Both the position numbers and the translations under genes were made by a program. This document shows, piece after piece, positions 1-9,508 of a DNA stretch of 64,000 nucleotides. The notes beneath the pieces are model-generated. The model was not told the origin of the DNA. It did no database searches and saw nothing but the letters and a program-made list of their open reading frames with translations. Every line of letters begins with the position of its first letter. Within the stretch, counting starts at the first letter, position 1. This DNA is from JAAFHB01 sp963677935 (lineage in GTDB: Bacteria > Bacteroidota > Bacteroidia > Bacteroidales > Prolixibacteraceae), in NCBI GenBank assembly GCA_963677935.2, contig CAXXEH010000003.1:4278001-4342000 (forward strand), given 5' to 3'.

Positions 1-519
1 TTCCGGTCTGACCTTAAAATAAGGCTCTTTTAATCTAACCTTAGTTGTAGATTTATCTTTTTTCTCAACAAGGATCATGTATCCAACCCAAGGTGGTTGT
101 TTTTGTGGAAATCCCTGTTCCCGAAATGCTGTCCATAAATCAACCGCACTTCCCAATGCTTCTTCTGTTCTGTTATTAAAATTATTTCCGAAAGAGCCTA
201 CCTGAGATTTGAATTCAATAGCCGCAATAAGCTGATTTGATCCTGAAATAATCAAAAAATCCCAGTCTTTTGTCGGTCTGAAATATCCCGGAAGGTTATT
301 CCCTTTTGTAAATATACAATCTGTTGGTACACCTAAATCTTTTGATATTGCAACAAACAAATCAATAAATCCATTCAGTTGCTTTCCACCGGTAACTGCT
401 CCTCTGTTGCCCTGGTCTTTATTTGTTCCATTTGTTGACTGAGCTCCTCTTGTTTTCCAAAAAAGAAGGACAGCCTCTTTTATCTGATTTCGGTATTTTT
501 CAATCGACAGTTGTTCCAT
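1..519 (-). CDS. XhoI/PaeR7I-type type II restriction endonuclease (partial, 3' end off window)
   Basis: The visible 173 residues are the N-terminal part of an enzyme that in characterised relatives (XhoI, PaeR7I) cleaves CTCGAG. I read it by hand from an ATG at 517-519 to the window edge without a stop. Family signatures are RGAVTGGKQ (residues 39-47), GYFRPTKDWD (78-87) and EFKSQVG followed by GNNFNNRTEEA (102-121). D87, E102 and K104 fit a PD-(D/E)xK nuclease centre. It starts 43 bp after the Mrr gene stop, so the two probably share a transcript. No cognate methyltransferase is visible; it would be expected beyond the left edge. Unmethylated-looking CTCGAG sites occur in the window (for example 1120-1125), so protection would be needed if the enzyme is active. 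CTCGAG specificity is inferred from family resemblance only. Confidence 0.93.
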   Translation of the reverse strand, partial: MEQLSIEKYRNQIKEAVLLFWKTRGAQSTNGTNKDQGNRGAVTGGKQLNGFIDLFVAISKDLGVPTDCIFTKGNNLPGYFRPTKDWDFLIISGSNQLIAAIEFKSQVGSFGNNFNNRTEEALGSAVDLWTAFREQGFPQKQPPWVGYMILVEKKDKSTTKVRLKEPYFKVRPE

Positions 520-562
520 TTCAGCGTTTATTCTGTTCTTTCAAAAATACAACTTTTAAATT

Positions 563-1465
563 CTATTCATCGCCAAAATAATCATTGTCAATTCGTTTAA
601 TCTCAAAAGTATTAACAGTCGAAACCGCAAGATTATGGTCTATCATTAATTCCGCTAATTGCTCACCATCTATCAAAACAATTTTTGTTTCATTTCGTGG
701 TTGATAATCCCGTGCCTCATTTGTATATCGTGATGTCGTAATAAAAACTCCTTTTTTTGCTCCTTGACCTGCTAAAGCACCAACAAACTTGTGAATTTCT
801 GGTCTGCCGACAACATTTTCCCATCTTTTTGCTTGAATGTAAATTACATCAAGCCCGAGTTTATCCTCTTTGATAATTCCATCAATTCCTTCATCTCCTG
901 AACGACCAATTGAACGGCCAGCGTCTTTAATAGAACCACCATAACCCATTTTAACCAATAATTCCACAACTAAAGTCTCAAAAAAAGAAGGACTACTACA
1001 TTTGATTTTTAAAAGTAATTCCTGCGCGAGATTCTTTCGAATATTCAGATAACTGTTTTCTAAAATTTCTTCAGGTGTGGACGATGTTTGAGAAACTTCA
1101 ATGTCCATTGAAGAGTCCTCTCGAGTACGGCCAGTTCTTTCCTGGTATGCTGGAATCGATCTTAAAACTCTCAAATTTATTTCAACTGGATTAGTGTCGA
1201 TGAGGTGTTTTCCAGCTTCTGTGATTCTGAATGAACTTCTTTTAGTATTCTCAAGAAGTCCAGCCATTTTAAAATGCGATTTCGCCCAGGCAACCCGATT
1301 GGGGAAAGTCTTTGCCGCTCCACTTGGAAGAAATTCGTTTATTTCTTCATCCGTCAAGTTGAAGTATTTCGCTAACTTTTGGTTTGTCTCAATTGTTGTA
1401 TGTTCTTCTCCATCAGATAGGATCTTTAAAAACGGAAGCATTATTGATTGAAAATCTGGTATCAT
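563..1465 (-). CDS. mrr: Mrr-type restriction endonuclease
   Basis: A 300-residue protein with Mrr architecture: an N-terminal winged-helix DNA-binding region (about residues 1-95) and a C-terminal PD-(D/E)xK nuclease domain (about 160-260). Visible catalytic-type motifs are E163 in FFETLVVELL, the GDEGIDGII segment with D195, and QAKR with Q211 and K213. Mrr enzymes are usually type IV nucleases acting on methylated DNA, although some relatives accompany type II systems. The length matches E. coli Mrr. It lies just upstream of a XhoI-like endonuclease gene in the same direction, so it may be part of that restriction module. The start ATG follows an AT-rich leader without an obvious Shine-Dalgarno sequence. 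Confidence 0.92.
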   Translation of the reverse strand: MIPDFQSIMLPFLKILSDGEEHTTIETNQKLAKYFNLTDEEINEFLPSGAAKTFPNRVAWAKSHFKMAGLLENTKRSSFRITEAGKHLIDTNPVEINLRVLRSIPAYQERTGRTREDSSMDIEVSQTSSTPEEILENSYLNIRKNLAQELLLKIKCSSPSFFETLVVELLVKMGYGGSIKDAGRSIGRSGDEGIDGIIKEDKLGLDVIYIQAKRWENVVGRPEIHKFVGALAGQGAKKGVFITTSRYTNEARDYQPRNETKIVLIDGEQLAELMIDHNLAVSTVNTFEIKRIDNDYFGDE

Positions 1466-1738
1466 ATATTATTGTTTGTCTGTTTTTTTAAGCTTGGCGG
1501 TAACTCTTATATCCACGCAACAAACCCTCATTCTTGATGCAAATATTATTAGCTTCTGTGCTACAAAACTTTGTATTATTTGATCTGTAAATTTACATAA
1601 TCAATTTATGAATTAGGCTGAAAAAGGGGAGTATTATTGTAATGAATTTTATTAACAATCTTTACTATTTGTTACAAAGATTTTCATAATTCAGAGTTTA
1701 TCTTGCACCTAAAGAATTTTAATTTAATCTTTAAGGAC

Positions 1739-2050
1739 ATGGAAAATTTAAACAAATTACCACAAGAACCGGTTTCTGTTGACAAACTGTTTCATTTGCA
1801 TAATGTTACAGATCTTGAATCTGAACTTTATGATGCGATTCTTACATCACCATCCATTTTTTCTTTTAAAGATTTCTGTAAGAGATACATCATCAGAAAA
1901 TATACTCAGGATCAAATCTGTAAAGCCCTACAATCATTGATAGATAAGAAATTTCTATCTTATGACAGCCAGTTTAGGATTATCAAATTACACCTGCAAT
2001 CAGTTTTCCCATATAGTACCCCGCAGACTTCAGACCATTGGTTAGGTTAA
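1739..2050 (+). CDS. Small hypothetical protein, possible winged-helix fold
   Basis: I do not recognise this 103-residue protein. I chose the ATG at 1739 over an upstream TTG at 1703 because AAGGA sits a few bases before it. The middle (KDFCKRYIIRKYTQDQICKALQSLIDKKFLSYD) alternates predicted helices with a final beta-like stretch, as in small winged-helix DNA-binding proteins, but no diagnostic motif is present. It has no signal peptide or membrane segment. It is divergent from mrr and is followed 10 bp after its stop by a perfect inverted repeat. Function unknown; a chance ORF is possible though less likely given its lysine-rich, coding-like composition. Confidence 0.5.
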   Translation: MENLNKLPQEPVSVDKLFHLHNVTDLESELYDAILTSPSIFSFKDFCKRYIIRKYTQDQICKALQSLIDKKFLSYDSQFRIIKLHLQSVFPYSTPQTSDHWLG

Positions 2051-2060
2051 TTTAGTTGCC

Positions 2061-2086
2061 ATATTGGACTCCGTGGAGTCCAATAT
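2061..2086. terminator. Perfect 12-bp inverted repeat after the 103-aa gene
   Basis: ATATTGGACTCC, a GT loop, then its exact complement. It lies 10 bp after the stop at 2050. There is no following T-tract on either strand, so termination is an inference; it could also protect mRNA ends or be a protein-binding palindrome. Confidence 0.4.
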
Positions 2087-2217
2087 CCCCCGATCCGGAT
2101 ATCTATCTATAAACATAAACCATCCGGATTTGAAAAATAATAGTACTGAATATCAAAAAAATCAGGCATAACGATAAAGTAACAGAGATAAGTTATATTT
2201 CCCGGAACAAAAACAGA

Positions 2218-2889
2218 TTACCATAGTCTCGGGATTAGTCGCTGTTTTGTCTTTTGTGCATATTCCTTATAACCCGATAGTTCTTTTTTTAGCACCTCAT
2301 CTTCAAAGTAGGTTCTCATAAATAATAGGATAATGTCAATTATTATAGGAATTATACTCCAAAGTGAACCGGTCAATAGTGGCAGAGCAAACAACGAAAT
2401 TGTCATTCCTGAATATCCCGGATGCCGCACAATTCTGTAAACACCGGTATCACAAACGGTATGACCTCTTTCGGTTTGTATTCTCACTACACTTGAAAAG
2501 AATTTATTTTCATTTCTGGCTTTAAGAAAAATTATCTGTCCGACGAAGGTTAAGACAACTCCCAAAACATAAATACTCCAATGAAAATCGGGGGACCAAT
2601 GATAACGTCCCGAATCAAATCCTGAAACTGCGACACTTGCCAGATAAGCCAAACCCGATAATGCCAATATCAGTTTATCCCACGATTTAGTCCCTTCTCC
2701 AATTTTGGAACGTTCAGTCATCAGTTCAGCATTATTTCTAATGGCCCAAAAATTCAGAATGGCTGCAACAAGATTTGTAGTTAGAAAAACCCAACCCTGG
2801 AAATAGTTGACCTTCCCCGCACAAAGGAATAAGATGGCAGAAAAGATCAGTGTCGTAATCATTGTTTTTATCAAAAATTTCAGCTTCAT
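2218..2889 (-). CDS. Isoprenylcysteine carboxyl methyltransferase-family membrane protein
   Basis: A 223-residue integral membrane protein with about five hydrophobic segments (near residues 7-24, 34-50, 72-89, 105-122 and 165-191). The key motif is RHPGYSG (155-161), followed by a late acidic patch (FEDE, 195-198), typical of the ICMT/PEMT family that binds S-adenosylmethionine at the membrane. Bacterial members methylate lipids or small molecules, since prenylated CaaX proteins are absent in bacteria; the substrate here is unknown. A second SAM-dependent methyltransferase lies 157 bp upstream on the same strand, so they may be co-expressed, but there is no overlap. Confidence 0.88.
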   Translation of the reverse strand: MKLKFLIKTMITTLIFSAILFLCAGKVNYFQGWVFLTTNLVAAILNFWAIRNNAELMTERSKIGEGTKSWDKLILALSGLAYLASVAVSGFDSGRYHWSPDFHWSIYVLGVVLTFVGQIIFLKARNENKFFSSVVRIQTERGHTVCDTGVYRIVRHPGYSGMTISLFALPLLTGSLWSIIPIIIDIILLFMRTYFEDEVLKKELSGYKEYAQKTKQRLIPRLW

Positions 2890-3046
2890 ATCGGTTCTTA
2901 ATAAAGCGGTGAAAAGGTATTATCAATTTAAAATGGCGGCTAATGGTCTGTGACCTTCCATTCTTTTCGGATTGAAAATATGAAAGTTGCGTCCATATTC
3001 TTTTAATCTTCAATTCCGGATCGAATATTGGGTGTTCGTAATTGCC

Positions 3047-3865
3047 TTAGTTTATTTTTATATGAGCCAATGACATAATTTTCAAGGCATCCGAAATTCC
3101 CATTCCGATTCTTTTCATCATTGGATATTTCTTTTTATGTTCGCTAAACATTGGTATAGTGCTCTTTACTTTAATATTCTCGTCCCATTTCTCAATTTCG
3201 AAGATATTGTCAGTTCCCCATTTCAAGTAGGCATCTTTATCCATTCCTCCTCTATCAATCACTTTTTTGTTTGCGATTTTCATCCCTTTCTTTGAACTAT
3301 AATCTAAGATTATTTCTGCTCCGGGAATGTAAGTATGAAAATCGCTAAATAGTTTTTTTACTCCTGCTTCATCAAAGTAATAAATAACTCCGGCAATTAG
3401 TAGCATTACCTTATCAGCGTTTTCTATCTTTTGATACCAGTCTGTGTCAAAAACCGACATCGAAATAAATTGTCTTCGGTCCGTCTCCGGTATAAATTTT
3501 TTACGCAGAGCTATCGAATCAGGTAAATCCAGATCTTTCCAATGTATTTTCCCATTATCAACCCTGTCAAATGTAGTATCAAGTCCACAACCAACATTAA
3601 CAATAGTAGCCTCAGGATAAGCAGAAATGAATTCCTTGATCTTTTCATCGAAAAATATACTTCGTGCAATCCATGCTGCCTGGCTTAATCTACTCACATG
3701 GTTTGCAATTGCACTAAAGTCGTAAGAAAGGCTATCTATTATCGAAACAGCCTTGTAATCAATTAATAATGGCTTTTGTTTTCTTGTCTCAATTGCTCTG
3801 CCCCATAATGGCAATAATAAAGTTCTTTGAACACTTCCTAGACTTATTTCAATTTCTTCATTCAT
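3047..3865 (-). CDS. Class I SAM methyltransferase, LCMT family
   Basis: A protein of about 272 residues resembling the leucine carboxyl methyltransferase family (PF04072), which in bacteria includes many small-molecule O-methyltransferases. The SAM motif is NVGCGLDTTFDR, followed by an acidic DLDLPD motif, with RKKFIP downstream as in this family. Three start codons lie close together at 3883, 3871 and 3865; I prefer 3865 (MNEEIEIS) because AAAGG precedes it, but the others cannot be excluded. There is no signal peptide, so it is cytoplasmic. It precedes the ICMT-like gene on the same strand; the substrate is unknown. Confidence 0.85.
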   Translation of the reverse strand: MNEEIEISLGSVQRTLLLPLWGRAIETRKQKPLLIDYKAVSIIDSLSYDFSAIANHVSRLSQAAWIARSIFFDEKIKEFISAYPEATIVNVGCGLDTTFDRVDNGKIHWKDLDLPDSIALRKKFIPETDRRQFISMSVFDTDWYQKIENADKVMLLIAGVIYYFDEAGVKKLFSDFHTYIPGAEIILDYSSKKGMKIANKKVIDRGGMDKDAYLKWGTDNIFEIEKWDENIKVKSTIPMFSEHKKKYPMMKRIGMGISDALKIMSLAHIKIN

Positions 3866-4065
3866 AATCATTACCTTTAGCATCTGGCCATGCGAGATAA
3901 CATTGCGATTATTCGACAGGTAAAGTTACATAATCTTTTTATCAGCTAAATTCATGAAGGTTTTTTTTATCCTTATTTCTGACATTTCTTTCAGTTTTCC
4001 GAAAACCGTAGGCAGGAATTAAAATACGCTCATCTTCAGCAACTATCAGTTATGAATTCAGCCCT

Positions 4066-5298
4066 CTACTTTGCCCCAATACAAAATAGATGAGTTGTAG
4101 TTCGAAGGTAGATCTTTCCGTTGCTGATTGCCGGCGATGCAAACATCGTCTCCCCGATGCTGTTTTTCGCAACAGGTTCAAAGGTGGCGCCTGGTTTAAA
4201 AACCGTGATTACACCCTGGTCGGAGGGTACATAAACTAATCCATCCGCAAGAACCGATGAACCATATTGCTTCCCGAGATTCTCCTTCCAGAGTACTTTC
4301 CCCGTTGCAGCTTCCATACAATTCACCAATCCATTGACCATTGTGGTGATTAAATAATTACCTGTCGTAACAGATGATGGAACATAGAAAGCACCATCAA
4401 CCGATTGCCAGGCAATATGGGTATTGGTTACATCCCCATTCCCATCAGGTTTAAGTGCATAGATGATCCGCTTAGGCCATCCACTGCTGATGATCAACAA
4501 TCCGGTCTGTTCGTTATAAATGGGACTCGAAGCAAAATCCTCGGAAGGGCCGGTGGCAATCCAGTAACGTGACCCATCGTCTGGATTAATTGAGGCTACC
4601 TCCATATTTCCGCAAACAATCATCTGAGTTCTTCCTGCAAGCTTCCTGATAAGTGGGGTGCTAAAACTCTGGGATTTTTTATCGAATTTAGTTTTCCACA
4701 GCGTATTACCATCTGTCTGACTTAACGCGGCAATAAAAGCATCCCCCTTACTATCGCCATTGATGATCACCTTATCTTTATAGAGGATTGGGGAGACACT
4801 GTAACCATGTGGACTCGCATAGGTGCCGGGACGCTTCATCCACAACTGCTTCCCGGAAAAGTCATAGGCTGCCACTACAACTGAGTCGCCATCAAGAAAT
4901 GATAAAAAGATCGATTTCCCATCTGTGACCGGAGTACCCGAGGCAAAGCTGTTATCCGGATGTTTCCGCTCCAGGGGGCTTTTTAGTACAGTTACCTGCC
5001 ATAAAAGGTTGCCGGTTTTTGTATCGTAACATAGCAATTGTTTCTCCTGTGTTTCTGTCATGGCTGTAACGCTAAACAGCTTCTCTTCCCATACAATGGG
5101 TGATGCATAACCAACTCCCGGAACCGGGACCTTCCATACCACATTGGTCGTTGAATCCCATTTAACCGGTAGATTTGTTTCCGAACTCGTCCCATCTCCG
5201 TTCGGACCGCGCCATCCCGGCCAGTTCTCAGCCATTGATACGGATTGAAGTATGAATAAGAGAACAACAATAACACCTATAAGCCTGACATTTACCAT
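4066..5298 (-). CDS. Exported PQQ-like beta-propeller protein
   Basis: A 410-residue protein with an N-terminal signal peptide (hydrophobic residues about 5-20, cleavage near SMA-EN) and repeated PQQ-like blades such as LLCYDTKTGNLLWQV, IAALSQTDGNTLWKT and NCMEAATGKVLWKE. The mature protein opens with WPGWRGPNGDG, a signature of a widespread exported propeller family in Bacteroidota and Planctomycetota. The blades lack evidence for true PQQ binding or dehydrogenase catalysis, so I call it a propeller of unknown ligand. It is a single gene with a 415-bp gap upstream. Confidence 0.88.
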   Translation of the reverse strand: MVNVRLIGVIVVLLFILQSVSMAENWPGWRGPNGDGTSSETNLPVKWDSTTNVVWKVPVPGVGYASPIVWEEKLFSVTAMTETQEKQLLCYDTKTGNLLWQVTVLKSPLERKHPDNSFASGTPVTDGKSIFLSFLDGDSVVVAAYDFSGKQLWMKRPGTYASPHGYSVSPILYKDKVIINGDSKGDAFIAALSQTDGNTLWKTKFDKKSQSFSTPLIRKLAGRTQMIVCGNMEVASINPDDGSRYWIATGPSEDFASSPIYNEQTGLLIISSGWPKRIIYALKPDGNGDVTNTHIAWQSVDGAFYVPSSVTTGNYLITTMVNGLVNCMEAATGKVLWKENLGKQYGSSVLADGLVYVPSDQGVITVFKPGATFEPVAKNSIGETMFASPAISNGKIYLRTTTHLFCIGAK

Positions 5299-5713
5299 TT
5301 GTATTAACTGATTTAAGATTAAAAATATGATTTGGACTGTTACCTAAGTAGTCGAAATAATCTATTGCTTCATTCTGATCTTCATTCTCTTCCATCCTCT
5401 GACCTCCCCCAACTCCTCCAGTGGAGGTGAGTAAAGAGCAGGAGTTGTTCAGCAAACAGACCAAAAGAGTGGTCTTATATGATGAAATTGAAGTTTAATT
5501 TTGCATACGATATCTTTCCTATTACTTAAACCATCCAGAAAATCAAAGGAAATAATAAAAATCAAATCCACAAATCATTGATCATATAAAATTGGTTTAA
5601 CGAGCCAATGGCGATTTGCCCGATCCTATTCCAATGATCCTGTTGCAGAATCTGCAATAGATTTCTTTGAGAATCAAAATCCCTTCTTCGGAAGAAGATC
5701 AATCTCTTCTTTA
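5299..5713. other. 415-bp intergenic region with short palindromes
   Basis: No gene is supported here. It holds mutually exclusive inverted repeats around 5410-5447 (CAACTCCT pairing with AGGAGTTG, and an inner CCTCC/GGAGG), a short palindrome TTGCAGA-A-TCTGCAA at 5643-5657, and the hairpin at 5683-5697. The first cluster could be a remnant of a dispersed repeat. The promoter of the propeller gene should be at its left end. Confidence 0.4.
5683..5697 (-). terminator. Weak hairpin downstream of the DUF3857 operon
   Basis: On the minus strand CTTCTT and AAGAAG pair around a CCG loop, followed by GGATTTTGATT. It lies 17 bp after the stop at 5714. The stem is short and the T-run only four bases, so this is a weak terminator candidate. 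Confidence 0.35.
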
Positions 5714-7581
5714 TTATTCTTCTTTAAATATGACCTTTTGAATATCTGCAATTTGCAAATTATTCAAAAATTCAATTAATTCAGTGTTTTTATCTTTCGA
5801 ATAAGTACCATTAAAAAACATAAAATTTCTGATATATACCAATTCACTTTTTGCGAAATGATACTCAACCTGGTATTTCCCAAAAATGGTTTCAATTATT
5901 TCATCTTTAGGCAAATATTCCGGTTTAAAATTGACTGGTAAAATAAATCTGATTGTGTCAGACATTGTGTAGCTGTTTTCTGACCATATATCATTTATTC
6001 TTTTCTCATTAAATTTCAGAGAATTACTGAATATGTTCAGATAATTAGGCCTAAAAGTATAAAACCTTTCTGTTCTTGATATAAAACTCCGTTCATTCAT
6101 TTGAATATCCAATATCATTTTTGGAAAAACATCATTTGTTTCAGAAATCTTGAAATCTTCAATCTCAAGATTAACTGAAGGAAACCTATCAATAAGTACT
6201 TTTTCCTGATTCTTCCTGTCACTATTTTTCAAAAGGATGAGTTCATCCATTAAAACACCGGATTTTCTATAGGTGGCATTGCATCGCATATTTCCATTTT
6301 TATCAAGAAAAATGATTGCTTTTGTTGTCTGATAATTTTCGGTTGGTCCAAAATCCGGGGTATTGACTATTTTGCCTCCCGTCTGATTAATACATACCGC
6401 TTTTCTGTTGCAATTACCGCTTCCGATATACCCGAAAGGAATATGGTTGTTTGTACATTCAAGCCAGATTGTATCTCCATGTAACGGAATAGCCAGTATA
6501 ACATGATTTGTTTGGTAAACACTTGGGAAATCACTCCATTTAATTCTACGGTCCTTCCCATTACCAATTTCAGTGTAAATTGCATCAACCCCAATGACTG
6601 ACAATAGCGACTTTAGATAATTTGATAATGCTTTGCAATCGCCATATTTACACTTATCAACGGTTATTGCCGGCACTGGCTGAAAGCCACCTATCCCCTT
6701 TTGAATACTGACATATCGTGTGTTTGACTGAAAATATTTATAAATGGATTTAATTTTAGCAATTGTGTCACTAACTGGATCTGCTAATTGATGAACTTTT
6801 AATATTGTTTCAACAGGTAATACATTTCTATTTTCTAATAAGTTCCAAATCCATTTACCATAGTTTATCCACGTATCATTTGTTCCACAATAACCTTCAT
6901 AGCAGAATAGTTTTGGCGAAATAACGATTGAAGGGAATAAATCGAGAATTCCCTGAGAGAATTCCTCTTTGGGATTGAATTTACATTTTGACAATTCCAG
7001 CTATTAACCTTGGTATTGCCCTGGGTAAGGGTATCATGCACACCACAAAATTTGTTTGTCCTAAATCCAATTTCCAGATCTTTAGGCGATTTTATTACTA
7101 ACTGAACTGATTTTGAAGCTATTCCATAATCATCCAATAGTGTCCAATAACAACCCAGAAAGTAATTGTATTCCAATTCATATTCATATTCAACAAAATA
7201 AGGGTAATTGAAATAACGAATAATTGCCCTTTTAGCTTTACTATCCGAATAGAGCGAATATTCATCGAAATCGCTTACTGTAAAAAGTTCTGATTGTAAG
7301 ATCTTCCTAATCCTCTTCCCATTTGAATCGAATAAATTACCCTTAAAATTCCTGAATTGAATATTATTGCCAATTGGAATTTCAATATTGCCAAACTTCT
7401 CTCCCTGAGCTTTTAATATTTTAACGCGATACTTATAGATAAGGGTAGTTTTAGTTAATGAGGAAATATTATATTCAGCTCTCTTGAACTCAACAATTGC
7501 GCTATCAATTGAATCTTTATCCTGACCATATGAATTGAAGACATGAAACGAAATAAAAAGAATGAAAACAAGGTCTTTCAT
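5714..7581 (-). pseudogene. DUF3857/transglutaminase-like exported protein, frameshifted
   Basis: Two overlapping frames together make one protein of about 620 residues. The first (7581 down to about 6990) has a signal peptide and the DUF3857 beta-sandwich; the second (from about 6994 to 5714) has the transglutaminase-like core with KYGDCKA (catalytic-type Cys codon at 6635-6637), TNHVILAI (His) and a C-terminal beta domain. The switch occurs at an A4 run on the minus strand (6986-6989). Adding one base would give WNCQKCKFNP and restore the frame. It could be a genuine pseudogene, a homopolymer error or, less likely, programmed slippage. The start overlaps the preceding paralogue's stop by ATGA (7578-7581). 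The family is found in Bacteroidota envelopes with no settled function. Confidence 0.82.
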
Positions 7582-9488
7582 AATTTTTTCTCTAAGACGA
7601 TAGGTTCATTCATTTTCAGTATAATCTGATTATAAAATTCTTTTAAATAATCATAGTATTCCTTTGGCATTATTGAAATATTTATATCCTGTTCAATAAA
7701 TATGGACATTTGATTGCCCATAACTGTAATATTGTAAATGAATTTTCCGGCTTTGTTTGGAAGTGAAAACGCTCTATTCTTTGGTAAGATCTCAGGAGTA
7801 TACCCTTTGGGAATAATGATAGAATATCTAATTTGCTTTGAAAATGGAAAGTCCAGCTCTATCGGAAATAGCCGATCCCTTTCTTTATATGGATTTCCAA
7901 AATCATTGGAATTTAAATTGAAATAAATTTTATCCGGAAATTGAAATTTTGAAGAATAATAGAAGCATTCTGAAAAACTGGAATTCCCAATGTTTTGATC
8001 TTTAATACTTGAACTATCTTTTTTAAAAAAAGCGTTACTGATAAGATTGGTGGTTTCTGATTGCCTTACATTTTGCTCATTTAATATATTCTGCCGATTT
8101 GTAGCGCAATAACCGGAATACTTATTGAGAATCTCTAAATGAACTCCTGAACTATCGAATTTGCAGGTGATAGATCTATTTTCCTTTGAATCTGTCTGGT
8201 ATTTTACATCAATCCATTTACCATTCTTTTTATCAAGTAAAAATCCATAATAATTGCAATCCTGATATGGAATCAGATAACAGTTTTTATCGGAGCTGAT
8301 TCCATCAATATACTTATAGCCATTATCATCCTCAATGGCCACAATAATATGATTAAATTGTTCTAATAATGGATAGTCCTTTGTGATTTTACCATGCGAT
8401 TTTGTGGAGATTAATACAGGATATGCATTAATTCCTGCTTCATTTAACAACAAGCAAGTAAGAAGGTTAATTTCTGCCGAATTTCCATGTCTGGAATTTA
8501 ATAGTTCTATAAGACTCTTTTCTGAAAAAATATAATAATCCTTGTTCCAGGCAACATACGATTTGACAAACTTATAAATCTTTTGAATCTTCACCTCTTT
8601 TGAATCGGAAACATTCATAATTGTATCCAATACCTCTTTCACCTTTCCCGTTCTGTTCAGATATTTGGTATACTCTTCAGAAATATCTTCTGCCAATTTG
8701 TCCCAGCTAATTAATACATCTTTGTTATAGATGTGTTTTGCATAAGCTCCTGTTTCCCAAACCTCGTAACTTTGCAGCTGAAACCTGAGTTTCTCCACAT
8801 AGTCTTCATAACAAAAAACATTTTTCTCATTCTCATACCCGGGAATATTGTTTAATACCCAAAGATTGTCAATATTCTCTTTCCCATTATATTTTGACTT
8901 AAGCATATCCCCAAAAATTAATATACTATATTTCAATGTTGAAGGGAACCTAACTTTTATTTCGCTATAAATTGTAGGCATTTGATGCTGGAAAATCCAT
9001 GAATCTAAAAATGTAATTCTTTGGGTAATGAAAGTATATTTATATTCCAGAATCGAACCCTCCTTTACAGAAGGAAATGTAAACCGTATCTCACTCCAGC
9101 GTGAATTATCGATTTTTGTATAAAAATCACTCTTCTTTAATTCGGTTTTGGAAATTACACCATTCTCAATATTGATCGTTTGTGCTTCTATATCCACAAT
9201 GGTTTCCAAATTATTTTTGTAATAATATGGAATTTCGATATTTGCAAATTGAATTCCTTGTTGATTTAAAATTTTGATTTTCTTATATATATGGATGTAG
9301 GCATTTCCGGCACTAAAATCAATAGAACCATTTTCCGACAAAATAACTGCTTTTGCAGTACTATCAAAACTACAGATCTTTAAATCAATCTCTTTACCTG
9401 AAGGTTTTCCCCATTTTATTGGTACCTGAGAAAACGATAGCAAACTGAACGAAAAACATATGGTTAATACGATACTTCTCATTTGCAA
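7578..9488 (-). CDS. DUF3857/transglutaminase-like exported protein with degenerate active site
   Basis: A 636-residue intact paralogue of the following gene. It has a signal peptide (about residues 4-20), a DUF3857 domain (about 55-230), a transglutaminase-like core (about 290-400) and a C-terminal beta-rich region. In the core the position aligned with the catalytic Cys of its neighbour (GDCKA) reads HGNSAEINLL, with Ser at residue 337; His380 (FNHIIVAI) and Asp395 remain. It is therefore probably not an active cysteine transglutaminase/protease and may be a binding or scaffolding protein. It starts 20 bp after the M28 peptidase stop and overlaps the next gene by ATGA, so all three look like one operon. 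Confidence 0.87.
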   Translation of the reverse strand: MQMRSIVLTICFSFSLLSFSQVPIKWGKPSGKEIDLKICSFDSTAKAVILSENGSIDFSAGNAYIHIYKKIKILNQQGIQFANIEIPYYYKNNLETIVDIEAQTINIENGVISKTELKKSDFYTKIDNSRWSEIRFTFPSVKEGSILEYKYTFITQRITFLDSWIFQHQMPTIYSEIKVRFPSTLKYSILIFGDMLKSKYNGKENIDNLWVLNNIPGYENEKNVFCYEDYVEKLRFQLQSYEVWETGAYAKHIYNKDVLISWDKLAEDISEEYTKYLNRTGKVKEVLDTIMNVSDSKEVKIQKIYKFVKSYVAWNKDYYIFSEKSLIELLNSRHGNSAEINLLTCLLLNEAGINAYPVLISTKSHGKITKDYPLLEQFNHIIVAIEDDNGYKYIDGISSDKNCYLIPYQDCNYYGFLLDKKNGKWIDVKYQTDSKENRSITCKFDSSGVHLEILNKYSGYCATNRQNILNEQNVRQSETTNLISNAFFKKDSSSIKDQNIGNSSFSECFYYSSKFQFPDKIYFNLNSNDFGNPYKERDRLFPIELDFPFSKQIRYSIIIPKGYTPEILPKNRAFSLPNKAGKFIYNITVMGNQMSIFIEQDINISIMPKEYYDYLKEFYNQIILKMNEPIVLEKKL

Positions 9489-9508
9489 TAATTTGCTTTT
9501 ATGGATGA

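Noticed and set aside
1101..1451. Plus-strand 116-codon open frame opposite mrr
   Set aside because: Fully inside a well-supported gene on the other strand, with no family resemblance.
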